Shown here piece after piece: positions 15,124 to 22,750 of a stretch of DNA of 37,909 nucleotides. Source of the DNA: Candidatus Pacearchaeota archaeon (GTDB lineage Archaea > Nanobdellota > Nanobdellia > Pacearchaeales > GW2011-AR1); the NCBI GenBank assembly GCA_016866915.1, contig VGKR01000001.1, positions 1 through 37,909 on the forward strand, read 5' to 3'. The position numbers and the translations under genes were made by a program. Position 1 is the stretch's first letter, and every line of letters begins with the position of its first letter. A model generated the notes under the pieces. The model was not told where the DNA came from, ran no database searches, and saw only the letters and a list, made by a program, of their open reading frames with translations.

Positions 15124-16059
15124 TTAATCAGAAGATTTTGCTCCAGATAAAATCGAATTTTCTGTCATAGGTTTAAATCTTCTATAAAATTCGCTTACTT
15201 TGTTTGCATGATTTAGTGGTTCTCGTATTGTTGGAAGAGTCCATTTTATCGCTGCATTCTCTCCTCCAAAATTATAAGCTGCGATAATATCTCTTAATTC
15301 TGCAAAATAAGGGGTGTTTCTATTAAGTTTAGCTAAAATAGCTAAATATCTAACTCCGGCATCAATGCTTTTTTCAGGATTTAATCTTTCATCTAAATCT
15401 TTATTTTCTAATAATGTCCTTTTATATTCCCTAAATAAAGCATCAGCTTTTTTAGAATAAGAATTATATTCTCTAAACCATTTGATTGCGTCATTGTAAT
15501 TTCCTCTTCTACCCTCATTAGTTGCAGAATTAAATGAATTCACAACTCTTCTTCGGTTTTCTTTCAGATTTTTATAGATATCCATATTTCCCTCATAAAT
15601 CTTCAATCCCAATCCTTTAGCTGTCTCTGGAATTATTTGCATAAGGCCCGCTGCTCCTGCTATAGAAACTGCATTCGAATCAAAGTTAGATTCTGCATAG
15701 ATTAATCCCAATACAACAAGAGGGTCTAAATAAAATATATCTTGATGCTTCTCAACACTATCTACAACAAGAGGCAGAAAAGGTTTAGAGGCAGGATGAT
15801 GTTCTGCAATAGCTTCAAGATTCAGATACTGTACTGATTCATTGATTAATAAAAAAGAAATTTCGGGAGAATTGATAAAATTCAAAATAGTTGAATTTCT
15901 TTTTTCTTCTAAAATATTTTCTAAATCAATCGATTTTTTCAAGATAGAATTAATTTCTACAGAGATTTTCTCTTTTTTGAAAATCTCTATTTTCTTCGAA
16001 GAAATCTGACTCATAACTAAAAAAGGTAAAAGAACTAGTCCTGCTTTTGGAATTCTCAT
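15124..16059 (-). CDS. SLT-domain lytic transglycosylase-like secreted protein
   Basis: About 311 residues with an N-terminal signal/anchor (RIPKAGLVLLPFLVMSQ), a helical spacer, and an SLT lysozyme-like domain from about residue 110: IYAESNFDSNA with the catalytic Glu at 123, SIAGAAGLMQIIPETAKGLG, NPEKSIDAGVRYLA and IIAAYNFGG. All signature positions of bacterial soluble lytic transglycosylases are kept, so an active muramidase fold is predicted. Its substrate in an archaeon lacking murein is unclear: bacterial walls, or another glycan, or a channel-opening role during secretion. The ATG at 16059 has GGTGA 4 nt upstream; a GTG at 16068 is an alternative. It lies just behind radA, probably in one transcript. 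Confidence 0.87.
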   Translation of the reverse strand: MRIPKAGLVLLPFLVMSQISSKKIEIFKKEKISVEINSILKKSIDLENILEEKRNSTILNFINSPEISFLLINESVQYLNLEAIAEHHPASKPFLPLVVDSVEKHQDIFYLDPLVVLGLIYAESNFDSNAVSIAGAAGLMQIIPETAKGLGLKIYEGNMDIYKNLKENRRRVVNSFNSATNEGRRGNYNDAIKWFREYNSYSKKADALFREYKRTLLENKDLDERLNPEKSIDAGVRYLAILAKLNRNTPYFAELRDIIAAYNFGGENAAIKWTLPTIREPLNHANKVSEFYRRFKPMTENSILSGAKSSD

Positions 16060-16074
16060 TTTCACCACTTTTAT

Positions 16075-17091
16075 TTAATCTATAACTCCTGCTTCTGTAA
16101 CATTGAAAACAGTTTCATTATCTGGAAGATTAGGACTATCTATCATCTTAGCAACTCTGCTCCCTGCTTTTCCTTTTCTCAAATAAATCCTATATGTAGA
16201 AGCATGTCCAACAATATGCCCTCCAATAGCTGTTGTTGGGTCTCCAAATAATTGAGCAGGATTAGCCATAACTTGATTTGTAATATAAATAGCTAAATTA
16301 TGAGTTTCTGCTAATTTCATAAGCTGATGAATATATCTATTAAGCTTTTGTTGCCTGTCTGCTAATTGTCCTCTACCTGAAAATTCTGCTCTAAAATGAG
16401 CTGTCAAGGAATCAATAACAATAAGTTTAATTGGCTCTCCTTTCTTAATCATGTCTGTAATTTTATCTAACAAAAGAATCTGATGGTCTGAATTAAAAGC
16501 CCGAGCAACAAGAATGTTTTTTAGAACCTTGTCTGGATTTGCTTCAAGTTTTTCTGCAATTTGTTTTATTCTTGATGGTCTGAATGTTCCTTCTGTATCA
16601 ATAAAAACACTTTTTCCACTAACACCCCCTCTTTCTAAAGGTAATTGAACATTTACAGCAAGTGTCAAACCTAATTGTGTTTTTCCAGAAGCAAATGCTC
16701 CAAAAGCTTCTGTAATAGAGCGAGATTCAACACCTCTTCCACCTAAAAGAGAATCCAGGTTCTTGCTTCCTGTTGTTATATAAAAGACACTTTCTCTTCT
16801 TTTTGCATATTCTGTTCCTTCCATAAATCCCAAATCCAACATATTTCTCGCAGCTTGAATAGCTTTTCTTGCAACAGCTGCACTAATTCCAGCTACTTCA
16901 GAAAGTTCAGAAGGAGTCATAACTGCAAGACTCATCACATCATATATCCCTGCTGACTCAAGTTTAGCAGATACAGCAGGCCCAATTCCCGGAAGATCTG
17001 TAAGTGCGGGCTCTTTCTTGTCAGAAATCAGATTTGGAGTTTCATCAGAAATCGCTTCTTTAATTTGCTGGATATCTTTTTTTACAGCCAT
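16075..17091 (-). CDS. radA: DNA recombinase RadA
   Basis: A 338-residue archaeal RecA/Rad51 homologue that forms filaments on single-stranded DNA for strand exchange. The N-terminal helix-hairpin-helix domain (about 30-85) has TDLPGIGPAVSAKL. The ATPase core has Walker A GAFASGKT (131-138; the usual archaeal form is GEFGSGKT), the Walker B region LIVIDSLTAHFR, the L1 stretch FSGRGQLADRQQKLNRY, the L2 region QVMANP, and GGHIVGHASTYRIYLRKGK near the end. A TATA box at 17112-17121 precedes the ATG by 21-30 nt. Confidence 0.97.
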   Translation of the reverse strand: MAVKKDIQQIKEAISDETPNLISDKKEPALTDLPGIGPAVSAKLESAGIYDVMSLAVMTPSELSEVAGISAAVARKAIQAARNMLDLGFMEGTEYAKRRESVFYITTGSKNLDSLLGGRGVESRSITEAFGAFASGKTQLGLTLAVNVQLPLERGGVSGKSVFIDTEGTFRPSRIKQIAEKLEANPDKVLKNILVARAFNSDHQILLLDKITDMIKKGEPIKLIVIDSLTAHFRAEFSGRGQLADRQQKLNRYIHQLMKLAETHNLAIYITNQVMANPAQLFGDPTTAIGGHIVGHASTYRIYLRKGKAGSRVAKMIDSPNLPDNETVFNVTEAGVID

Positions 17092-17111
17092 GGAGTTCTA
17101 AAAAATAGGGG

Positions 17112-17121
17112 ATTTATAAAG
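17112..17121 (-). promoter_or_regulatory. TATA box of radA
   Basis: CTTTATAAAT on the minus strand, 21-30 nt before the radA ATG at 17091. Confidence 0.6.
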
Positions 17122-17163
17122 ATTATTCGTATTTTTAGTATATATTTAAAGAGCACTATATTT

Positions 17164-17622
17164 CTACAAATAGCTATAAATTAGAATTCCCATAAACACC
17201 AAATCAAAAAAAGAGAATATTAAAAAAAGAGTTATATCTGTAAAGCCGCCAACCCGAATATTGCCTGAAAATTTCTTTTTTAAAGGATAGAGTAATTCTA
17301 TCCCTCTTTTAGTAAAACTATCTGCAAAAAGATGCAATCCATATCCTACAAAGAGAGGAAAAGCTAAAATAGGATAAAACGAAATCAAAATTCCCAAAAT
17401 AATCATTAAAAAAGTAAGACTATGGAGAATTCCCCGATGTTTAATAAAAAATTGAAGTGGTCTAAAAACTTTTTTCTTGCCCAAACTTGAAAATTTAGAA
17501 TCAATGTCTGGAATTAGTGTAGAAATAAGAGCAACAGCAACGAATAGAGTTTTATTTGAAATAGATTCTAAAAGAATTAAAACAAAAAATAAAGTTATTG
17601 CTAAATGTGTTTTCGTTAACAT
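17164..17622 (-). CDS. DUF457/YdjM-type membrane metal-dependent hydrolase
   Basis: A 152-residue polytopic membrane protein with the YdjM/DUF457 pattern: THLAITLF at the N-terminus, LIPDIDSKFS, KHRGILHSLTF and GYGLHLFADSFTKRG. The conserved His and Asp residues in these motifs could bind metal at the membrane face. Family members are annotated as hydrolases by similarity; a substrate is not known. It begins 8 nt after the RPA stop, so it is probably co-transcribed with RPA. Confidence 0.82.
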   Translation of the reverse strand: MLTKTHLAITLFFVLILLESISNKTLFVAVALISTLIPDIDSKFSSLGKKKVFRPLQFFIKHRGILHSLTFLMIILGILISFYPILAFPLFVGYGLHLFADSFTKRGIELLYPLKKKFSGNIRVGGFTDITLFLIFSFFDLVFMGILIYSYL

Positions 17623-17630
17623 TTATCTTT

Positions 17631-18575
17631 CTAGTTCTCAAGAATTTTTATAGTTTCATCTAAATCTACTTCTTTAGCATTATCAACTATAAGCTCAAGA
17701 TTATTAAAGAAAGAATTTAATCTAACATTTCCAAAAAAGAACATTTCCCGACCTAGCAGTTCTTGCTTAATCCTTGCTATTTTATCAGAATTTTCAAAAT
17801 CTGTAAAACCCACAGATATCTGGGCGTCATTAAATAAAACAGCCCTTATAGAATCTGTTCCATCATCAATAACAAAATTCACAATTGCTCTTTTTTCAGG
17901 AAGAACTTTTTTATGAGTGAGGCAAATAAAAAGGTCTCCTTCTTTATCCACTTTCTTTTTGCATTCAGGACAAACATTAAAAAATCTTGGTTCAAAAATT
18001 TGGACAATAAAAGCTCGAACTTTAACACCTTCTCCTCTAACAAATTCAGAGATTTTCTTCTCTCTAAGCACTTTTTCACTAACAGCGCCCTCAATTATCT
18101 CTGAACTAATCTTTATATCTGAAAAATTTCCCAAATGCAATTCATTATCTCGCATAGAAGCATTAGTAATCTCAACAACAACTCCCTCTTTTATTTTTCC
18201 CTCTTCAACTTTTGCAACATGATTTGTATCCCAAAGCACCACTCTAACATTTGAAGAATCATCTGCTATCCAAAAATTAACTACCTTTGATTCATCTCCC
18301 CCTTTTGTTTTAAAGGTTCGAACAGTCGAAACATTCAAAACTTTTCCTACAACATTTACTTTTCTCATGCCGGGAATAAGCTCATTTATTTTTAGCTTTT
18401 CATTTTCAAAAGAAATACCTAATTCAGAAGCTATAATTAATGCCGCCCCTTCTTTGCTGATTAATCCGGATAATTTTGATTTTTTGGCTTCTATTCTTTT
18501 TTCAATTTCCTCTTTTCCTAAATTTGAAATTCTTGCAATTTTTTCAAGAATTTTTTCATAATTAGAGTTAATCAT
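17631..18575 (-). CDS. rpa: Replication protein A (single-strand DNA-binding, OB folds)
   Basis: A 314-residue single-strand DNA-binding protein. A helical N-terminal part (1-60) is followed by an OB fold (about 65-160, RKVNVVGKVLNVS and NFWIADDSSNVRVVLWD) and a second OB fold (about 175-300) interrupted by a zinc-ribbon motif, C202-x2-C205...C218-x2-H221. This is the euryarchaeal RPA arrangement with OB-fold repeats and zinc finger. A TATA-like ACTTAAAAACA (18596-18606) precedes the ATG by 21-31 nt. It partners functionally with RadA next door. Confidence 0.92.
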   Translation of the reverse strand: MINSNYEKILEKIARISNLGKEEIEKRIEAKKSKLSGLISKEGAALIIASELGISFENEKLKINELIPGMRKVNVVGKVLNVSTVRTFKTKGGDESKVVNFWIADDSSNVRVVLWDTNHVAKVEEGKIKEGVVVEITNASMRDNELHLGNFSDIKISSEIIEGAVSEKVLREKKISEFVRGEGVKVRAFIVQIFEPRFFNVCPECKKKVDKEGDLFICLTHKKVLPEKRAIVNFVIDDGTDSIRAVLFNDAQISVGFTDFENSDKIARIKQELLGREMFFFGNVRLNSFFNNLELIVDNAKEVDLDETIKILEN

Positions 18576-18595
18576 TATTTAGGCAAAAACATCTT

Positions 18596-18606
18596 TGTTT
18601 TTAAGT
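18596..18606 (-). promoter_or_regulatory. TATA box of rpa
   Basis: ACTTAAAAACA on the minus strand, 21-31 nt before the ATG at 18575. Confidence 0.5.
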
Positions 18607-18650
18607 ATTATTATATTTTTTCAGTCAACTTAAAGCCAAATAACTCAACA

Positions 18651-18660
18651 TTTATAAATT
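18651..18660 (+). promoter_or_regulatory. TATA box of ef1b
   Basis: TTTATAAATT, 20-29 nt before the ATG at 18680. Confidence 0.6.
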
Positions 18661-18679
18661 ACCTTTTTTAAAAGAAATT

Positions 18680-18952
18680 ATGGGAACAGTAATAATAAAA
18701 ATGAAACTTATGCCGAAATCTCCAGAAGAAAATATAGAAAATCTACAAAAAGAAACAGAGGAGATTTTGAATAGAAAAAACATAAAAAATTTTAAGTTTG
18801 AAATTCAGCCAATTGCTTTTGGACTTAAAGCCTTGATTGTTTTATTTGGCTGGCCTGAAGAAGAGGAGCTGAATACTCTTGAAGAAAGCATTCAAAAAAT
18901 TTCAGGAGTAGGTTCTTTGGAGATTCTTGATATGAGAAGAGCAATTGGATAA
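18680..18952 (+). CDS. ef1b: Elongation factor aEF1-beta (nucleotide exchange factor)
   Basis: A 90-residue guanine-nucleotide exchange factor for aEF1A. It spans the full length of the archaeal family: MGTVIIKMKLMPKSPE at the start, EIQPIAFGLKALIVLFGWPE in the middle and the C-terminal SGVGSLEILDMRRAIG. The HIT-like gene follows after 47 nt with its own TATA-like element (about 18966-18977). Confidence 0.96.
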   Translation: MGTVIIKMKLMPKSPEENIENLQKETEEILNRKNIKNFKFEIQPIAFGLKALIVLFGWPEEEELNTLEESIQKISGVGSLEILDMRRAIG

Positions 18953-18999
18953 TTGTTAAATTTCGTTAAATATATTAACATAGATTTTTTATTTATTAA

Positions 19000-19623
19000 A
19001 TGTTAACACTCGAACAAACAGAAGAACTAAAGAACGAGATAATATCTCAGATTGAAAAAAGTTTTCCAGAGCAAAAAAAAGAATTTGCAATTAGTCAAAT
19101 AGAGGCTATGAATTCTGAGCAATTAGAAGAATTTTTGAAGAAAAATAAAATTGAATATGCAAAATCCGGTTCTACAGAATGTCTTTTTTGTTCAATAGTT
19201 TCAGAAAATATTTCTTTCTATAAAATTGATGAAAGCAAAAATGCTCTGGCTGTTTTAGAAATAAATCCTCTTTCTAAAGGACACACTCTGATTATTCCAA
19301 AAGAACACCTTTCTTCTTCAGAAAAAATGTCTTCAAATGTTTTTTCTTTAGCTAAGAAAATTGCAAAAAGATTAAAAAATAAATTTAAACCGAAAAATAT
19401 CGAAATTTCTTCTACTAATCTATTTGGACATGAAATAATAAATGTGATTCCGGTTTATGGAGATAAAAAATCAGAAAAAAGAACTTCTGCAAAACCAGAA
19501 GAACTTTTAGAAATTCAAAAAATTATTTCAGCACCGAAAAAAATTTATAAAAAACCAAAAAAGAAAAAAATCGCAATTAAAGAGTTTGAGCCAAATATCT
19601 GGTTACCAAAGAGAATTCCCTAA
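19000..19623 (+). CDS. HIT-like protein with a broken catalytic triad
   Basis: A 207-residue protein. A helical N-terminal extension (1-55) precedes a HIT fold: CLFC (61-64, the zinc-type start), ALAVLEINPLSKGHTLIIPKEH (82-103) and the region where the H-x-H-x-H-x-x motif should be. Here it reads GHEIINVIP (143-151): only the first His (144) remains, the nucleophilic His is Ile146 and the third is Asn148. The protein ends in a Lys-rich segment and EFEPNIWLPKRIP. Nucleotide hydrolysis is unlikely, and a binding or scaffold role is more plausible. Its end overlaps the convergent prepilin peptidase gene by 21 nt. Confidence 0.85.
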   Translation: MLTLEQTEELKNEIISQIEKSFPEQKKEFAISQIEAMNSEQLEEFLKKNKIEYAKSGSTECLFCSIVSENISFYKIDESKNALAVLEINPLSKGHTLIIPKEHLSSSEKMSSNVFSLAKKIAKRLKNKFKPKNIEISSTNLFGHEIINVIPVYGDKKSEKRTSAKPEELLEIQKIISAPKKIYKKPKKKKIAIKEFEPNIWLPKRIP

Positions 19624-20463
19624 AAAGCTCCACAAAGTCTCAAATGCAGATGTCTTCCAAAAATAAAAGACAATTAAGAAGCTAATCACAAATACAGGAG
19701 AAAAAGGCACGCCGTATCTAATCAAAATTGTTTTATATTTTTTCTTTAACGAGATTATTTCCTGTTTAGTCAGTCCATTCCAATTTGCCCGGATTATTTT
19801 TTTATCAATTTTCACATTTTTATATAGCCAATCTCCTTCTCTAAGCTGACTTGTTTTGACCTCTTTAACTAAGCAAGCTTCATCAACAGATTTAACATAA
19901 ACATAAAAATAAGGTAACAGAAATATTAGAATTCCTAAAATAAAAAACACCTCCTGCCAAAATCCAAAAATCATCAGAATTAATCCAAAAATAAAGGCAA
20001 GATAGATTCTTTTCTTATTTTTCTTGAAAATTTTAGAAAATTCTTTCTTAAACATATAAAAATTACTAAAACTTAGATATATTGTGGAGAAGATAGTGTA
20101 AAGTGCTCCGACAATAAAGAATATGAAAAAGAACATTAAAAATATATTCAAATTAACTGAAAAACTCTCTGAAAAAGGTAAAATTGCTCCAAAAGCCATC
20201 ATAAGTTTTGCATCACCTCCTGCAAAGAATTTTCCATAATACAGCAAATTCGCCATTACAAAAAAGATTCCTACGCCAATAAGCCCTTGATAAAAAAAGG
20301 AGAAATTTTCAGAAAACAAAGAATAAAAAAATCTAAAACTCAATGCAAAGATTATCAAAGAAATATTTAGCCAGTTTGCAATTTCTCGAGTTTTTAAGTC
20401 CTGAATAACTGCAAATATCAACCAAACTAATGCTAATAAAAATATGAATATTAAGTCCGCCAT
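19603..20463 (-). CDS. Archaeal prepilin peptidase (A24 aspartic protease)
   Basis: A 286-residue membrane protease that removes the short leader of prepilin-like proteins. It has about six or more membrane helices. The two catalytic aspartates are visible: D22 in QDLKTREIANWLN and D84 in FFAGGDAKLMMAFG. A long C-terminal part (about 195-260) is soluble and ends in another helix, which is longer than typical FlaK/PibD and closer to EppA-like or DPANN forms. I start at the ATG at 20463, with TATA at 20484-20494, rather than the TTG at 20478. Its substrates are presumably the pilin-like proteins encoded just upstream. Confidence 0.88.
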   Translation of the reverse strand: MADLIFIFLLALVWLIFAVIQDLKTREIANWLNISLIIFALSFRFFYSLFSENFSFFYQGLIGVGIFFVMANLLYYGKFFAGGDAKLMMAFGAILPFSESFSVNLNIFLMFFFIFFIVGALYTIFSTIYLSFSNFYMFKKEFSKIFKKNKKRIYLAFIFGLILMIFGFWQEVFFILGILIFLLPYFYVYVKSVDEACLVKEVKTSQLREGDWLYKNVKIDKKIIRANWNGLTKQEIISLKKKYKTILIRYGVPFSPVFVISFLIVFYFWKTSAFETLWSFLGNSLW

Positions 20464-20483
20464 AGAAAAAAATAGCAAATAAT

Positions 20484-20494
20484 CTTTATAAAAT
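20484..20494 (-). promoter_or_regulatory. TATA box of the prepilin peptidase gene
   Basis: ATTTTATAAAG on the minus strand, 21-31 nt before the ATG at 20463. It overlaps the last codons of the small basic frame upstream. Confidence 0.55.
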
Positions 20495-20608
20495 GCTCGG
20501 CGATATTTGTCTTATTCTATTTCTTCCTCCTTTTTTATAAGGATGTTTCTTTTTTTCTTTCTTCTTATCTCTTTTCTTTTTTCTTTTTTGAGGAAAGTCA
20601 TAATCCAT
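20486..20608 (-). CDS. Possible small Lys/Arg-rich protein
   Basis: A 40-codon frame beginning MDYDFPQKRKKKRD and ending RIRQISPSIL. About half the residues are Lys or Arg, so an RNA/DNA-binding or ribosome-associated role is conceivable, but the low-complexity A-rich sequence may also be noncoding. In favour: ATTTAAAT (20629-20638) sits 21-30 nt before the ATG, and the frame fills the otherwise empty 200-bp gap between the last pilin gene and the peptidase. Confidence 0.35.
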   Translation of the reverse strand: MDYDFPQKRKKKRDKKKEKKKHPYKKGGRNRIRQISPSIL

Positions 20609-20650
20609 AAGTAAAGAATAAATTTCTGATTTAAATATTTTTCAGAATTC

Positions 20651-20669
20651 GATTAAATTCAATTTAATC
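20651..20669. other. Perfect 9+1+9 palindrome
   Basis: GATTAAATTCAATTTAATC is a perfect inverted repeat with a 1-nt centre. It lies between the last pilin-like gene and the small basic frame, on the upstream side of the latter's TATA element. It may be an operator or part of a terminator for the pilin genes. Confidence 0.5.
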
Positions 20670-20675
20670 CCATAA

Positions 20676-20702
20676 TGCCCACTAACTTGTCGGCTGTGGG
20701 CA
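20676..20702 (-). terminator. GC-rich hairpin at the end of the pilin run
   Basis: TGCCCAC (20676-20682) and GTGGGCA (20696-20702) form a 7-bp stem around the stop codon of the last pilin-like gene. This is unusually GC-rich for the region and is followed on the minus strand by AT-rich sequence. It could be a terminator or a 3'-end stabiliser. Confidence 0.4.
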
Positions 20703-21038
20703 TCTGGATTCTAATTGCGAACACTTTGCAATACCATATTGTACAAATTCATTTTTTGTAGAAAAGGAAAAGCAAGTGCCCTTCACCTCTTTAACTCCCC
20801 CAGGAAGTCCATCTGCTTTTAAAGTTCTTTCTTGAGTGCAAAAATCATAAACATTTTCCGTTGAACAAGCAATACCACAATTAGTTTTTATTTGCTCAAC
20901 ATTATTTCCAGAAAAGAAAGGAAACAAAGTTCCCCAACCAAGTGTGAATCCTAATATCATAACAACCAAGACTACAACACCAAGAATTATGAGAATAATA
21001 GCATTTGTGCTTAAGCCTTGTCCTCTTTTATTTTTCAT
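20682..21038 (-). CDS. Pilin-like protein, last of the run, with its own promoter
   Basis: A 118-residue protein: MKNKRG followed by QGLSTNAIILIILGVVVLVVMILGFTLG, a prepilin-type signal with a probable cut after Gly6, then a small exterior domain with six cysteines (NCGIAC, FCT, TCF, KCS, RCP). A separate TATA element (21059-21067) 21-29 nt before the ATG gives it an expression route independent of the upstream genes, as expected for a major subunit. A GC-rich hairpin follows its stop. No enzymatic motif is seen. Confidence 0.82.
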   Translation of the reverse strand: MKNKRGQGLSTNAIILIILGVVVLVVMILGFTLGWGTLFPFFSGNNVEQIKTNCGIACSTENVYDFCTQERTLKADGLPGGVKEVKGTCFSFSTKNEFVQYGIAKCSQLESRCPQPTS

Positions 21039-21058
21039 ATTAATTTCAAGGTTATTTT

Positions 21059-21067
21059 GTTTAAAAA
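21059..21067 (-). promoter_or_regulatory. TATA box of the last pilin-like gene
   Basis: TTTTTAAAC on the minus strand, 21-29 nt before the ATG at 21038, in the 43-nt gap after the preceding pilin-like gene. Confidence 0.5.
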
Positions 21068-21081
21068 TGTTTTTATTTAGT

Positions 21082-21399
21082 TTACTCTGGAAGATTGTAT
21101 CTTACGCGCACCGAATTATTTTCCAGAAGAACATATTTAATTTTTAATTTCTCATCATATTTAATATCAAAAATTTGGATGATTTCTGATTCATCAAATC
21201 CTAATGAGGAATATAAATTTATTTTTTCCTTTATTATTAATGCTTCTTCAATTATCCCCGAAGGAGTAAAATCACTTTTTGGAGATTTGCTTGAAATAGA
21301 AAAACTAAGAATTGCTACTATACAAATAGCAAGAATTCCCATTACAAGAATTGTTATAGATATATCTCCGCGTTTGTTTTTTAGAATATTTTTCATCAT
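21082..21399 (-). CDS. Pilin-like protein (105 aa)
   Basis: MMKNILKNKRG then DISITILVMGILAICIVAILSF: a basic lead ending in Gly, an acidic residue at +1 and a hydrophobic helix, the prepilin-like pattern shared by this cluster. The exterior part is short (about 75 residues), with no cysteine outside the membrane helix. Its ATG begins 1 nt after the previous stop, indicating co-translation. Confidence 0.78.
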   Translation of the reverse strand: MMKNILKNKRGDISITILVMGILAICIVAILSFSISSKSPKSDFTPSGIIEEALIIKEKINLYSSLGFDESEIIQIFDIKYDEKLKIKYVLLENNSVRVRYNLPE

Positions 21400-21400
21400 T

Positions 21401-21868
21401 TTAGCAGTGCTTAGTTAGTGTAATTAAAATGTATTTATTTTCTTCTAATTGAACTTCATCCCAAATTCCCCGTCCGCAGGGAGAGGGCTTTGGAAAGTAA
21501 ATATTGTGGGTTATCCTATTTGGTTTAGAATAAATAACAGACCAAACCAACCAATAATCTTTATTATAAAATTCTTCAAATATACTAACAGCTAGTTCTC
21601 CATTGAATTTCGTAAAATTTCCATCTTCTTTTATTTTTTCATAAATAATTTTATCTTCTTCTAACTCTTTTGTTAGAAGATATGAAAAAAGAGATTTTGA
21701 CGCAAGAACATCTACTTTTTTAGAATAATCAAATTTTTTATTATTTCCCATAAAAGTTGCAATAGAAATTGATATAAGCAGAATTACAATAATGATTAGT
21801 GTTGCAACAATCCATGTAATTGCCTCTCCTGTTTGTGCTCTTTTATTTTGTAATTTTTTAATAAACAT
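21401..21868 (-). CDS. Pilin-like protein (155 aa)
   Basis: MFIKKLQNKRA then QTGEAITWIVATLIIIVILLIS: a prepilin-type signal with Ala at -1, Gln at +1 and a Glu at +4, resembling the conserved Glu of type IV pilins. The exterior domain of about 120 residues has FYNKDYWLVWSV and ends in LTKHC. A locally GC-rich segment (21467-21493) encodes PKPSPCGRG. It overlaps the upstream pilin-like gene by 11 nt. Confidence 0.8.
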   Translation of the reverse strand: MFIKKLQNKRAQTGEAITWIVATLIIIVILLISISIATFMGNNKKFDYSKKVDVLASKSLFSYLLTKELEEDKIIYEKIKEDGNFTKFNGELAVSIFEEFYNKDYWLVWSVIYSKPNRITHNIYFPKPSPCGRGIWDEVQLEENKYILITLTKHC

Positions 21869-22355
21869 TTTTTTCTGTTTTTCTTACAATTGAAATAAGA
21901 TTTATTTTGTATGAATTTCCTTCTTTATCTAAAGAATATAAGCTTCTTTCGAGGCATATTGGAAAATTTTTTTCATTCTGTCCGCAAAAATCTTTTAGTT
22001 GTTTATTGCCCTCTTGTAATGAAAGAACTTTCTCATAAGAATCAAATTTCAAAATCTCGACCCCTAAATAATATTGCTCTTGTTCTCTCCAACCATAAGA
22101 ATCTTCTACTTGAAGATTTAAATTGCAAAAATTTCCAAAATTTCCCTTAAAATCTTCTCCAAAAACTCCTTCTTTAAGATAACCTCCTTCAGAAACACAT
22201 CGTGCAATTTTAGAGATTAGTAAATCAGCTTCTATCTGTCTTACATCATAAGGTTTTCCGTAAAAAGTATGAACCATATAAACAATTGCAGCAGCTACAA
22301 TAAACAATATTACAAACCAATAAACTGAAATTAATTTATCTCCTTTTTTATTCAT
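21858..22355 (-). CDS. Pilin-like protein (165 aa)
   Basis: MNKKG then DKLISVYWFVILFIVAAAIVYM: a four-residue basic lead, Gly, an acidic +1 residue and a membrane helix. The exterior domain has four cysteines (RCV, FCN, FCG, ICL), an even number compatible with disulfides. Similar to minor pilins in layout, but no family is assigned. Confidence 0.8.
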   Translation of the reverse strand: MNKKGDKLISVYWFVILFIVAAAIVYMVHTFYGKPYDVRQIEADLLISKIARCVSEGGYLKEGVFGEDFKGNFGNFCNLNLQVEDSYGWREQEQYYLGVEILKFDSYEKVLSLQEGNKQLKDFCGQNEKNFPICLERSLYSLDKEGNSYKINLISIVRKTEKNVY

Positions 22356-22356
22356 T

Positions 22357-22749
22357 TTATTCTATCACAAAATAATATTTTTCTTCGCTTTCAGTATCAA
22401 ATCTCGCAGTGATTTGCGCATTATTGAAAAAAGAATAACTATATCCAGCTCCATCACGCAATCTAACTGTGACAATATTCTCTCGAATAGTTACAATTGT
22501 TCCGAAATTAATTGAATTTTTTTCAGCCATTTTTAACGCATCCCCCATTTCCAAGTGAATTATCATCCCAGATTCTGCAGCATCAAGAGCCAAAGCTATT
22601 TGTTTAGCGTATCTTTCTTCCAAAACAGCTGCACTAGCTGTACGTGAAAATAAAAATATCGCCAATATCGAAAGAAAAACTAAATTAAGGATTAGAAAGA
22701 TTATATTTTCTGTCAAAATTTCCCCTTTTTTATTAGATTTTTTTCTCAT
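22357..22749 (-). CDS. Pilin-like protein (130 aa)
   Basis: MRKKSNKKG then EILTENIIFLILNLVFLSILAIF: a prepilin-type signal with Glu at +1 and Glu at +5, the latter the position of the classical pilin Glu5. The exterior part has a helix (YAKQIALALDAAESG) and a beta-rich end. It starts 1 nt after the previous stop. Confidence 0.8.
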   Translation of the reverse strand: MRKKSNKKGEILTENIIFLILNLVFLSILAIFLFSRTASAAVLEERYAKQIALALDAAESGMIIHLEMGDALKMAEKNSINFGTIVTIRENIVTVRLRDGAGYSYSFFNNAQITARFDTESEEKYYFVIE

Positions 22750-22750
22750 T

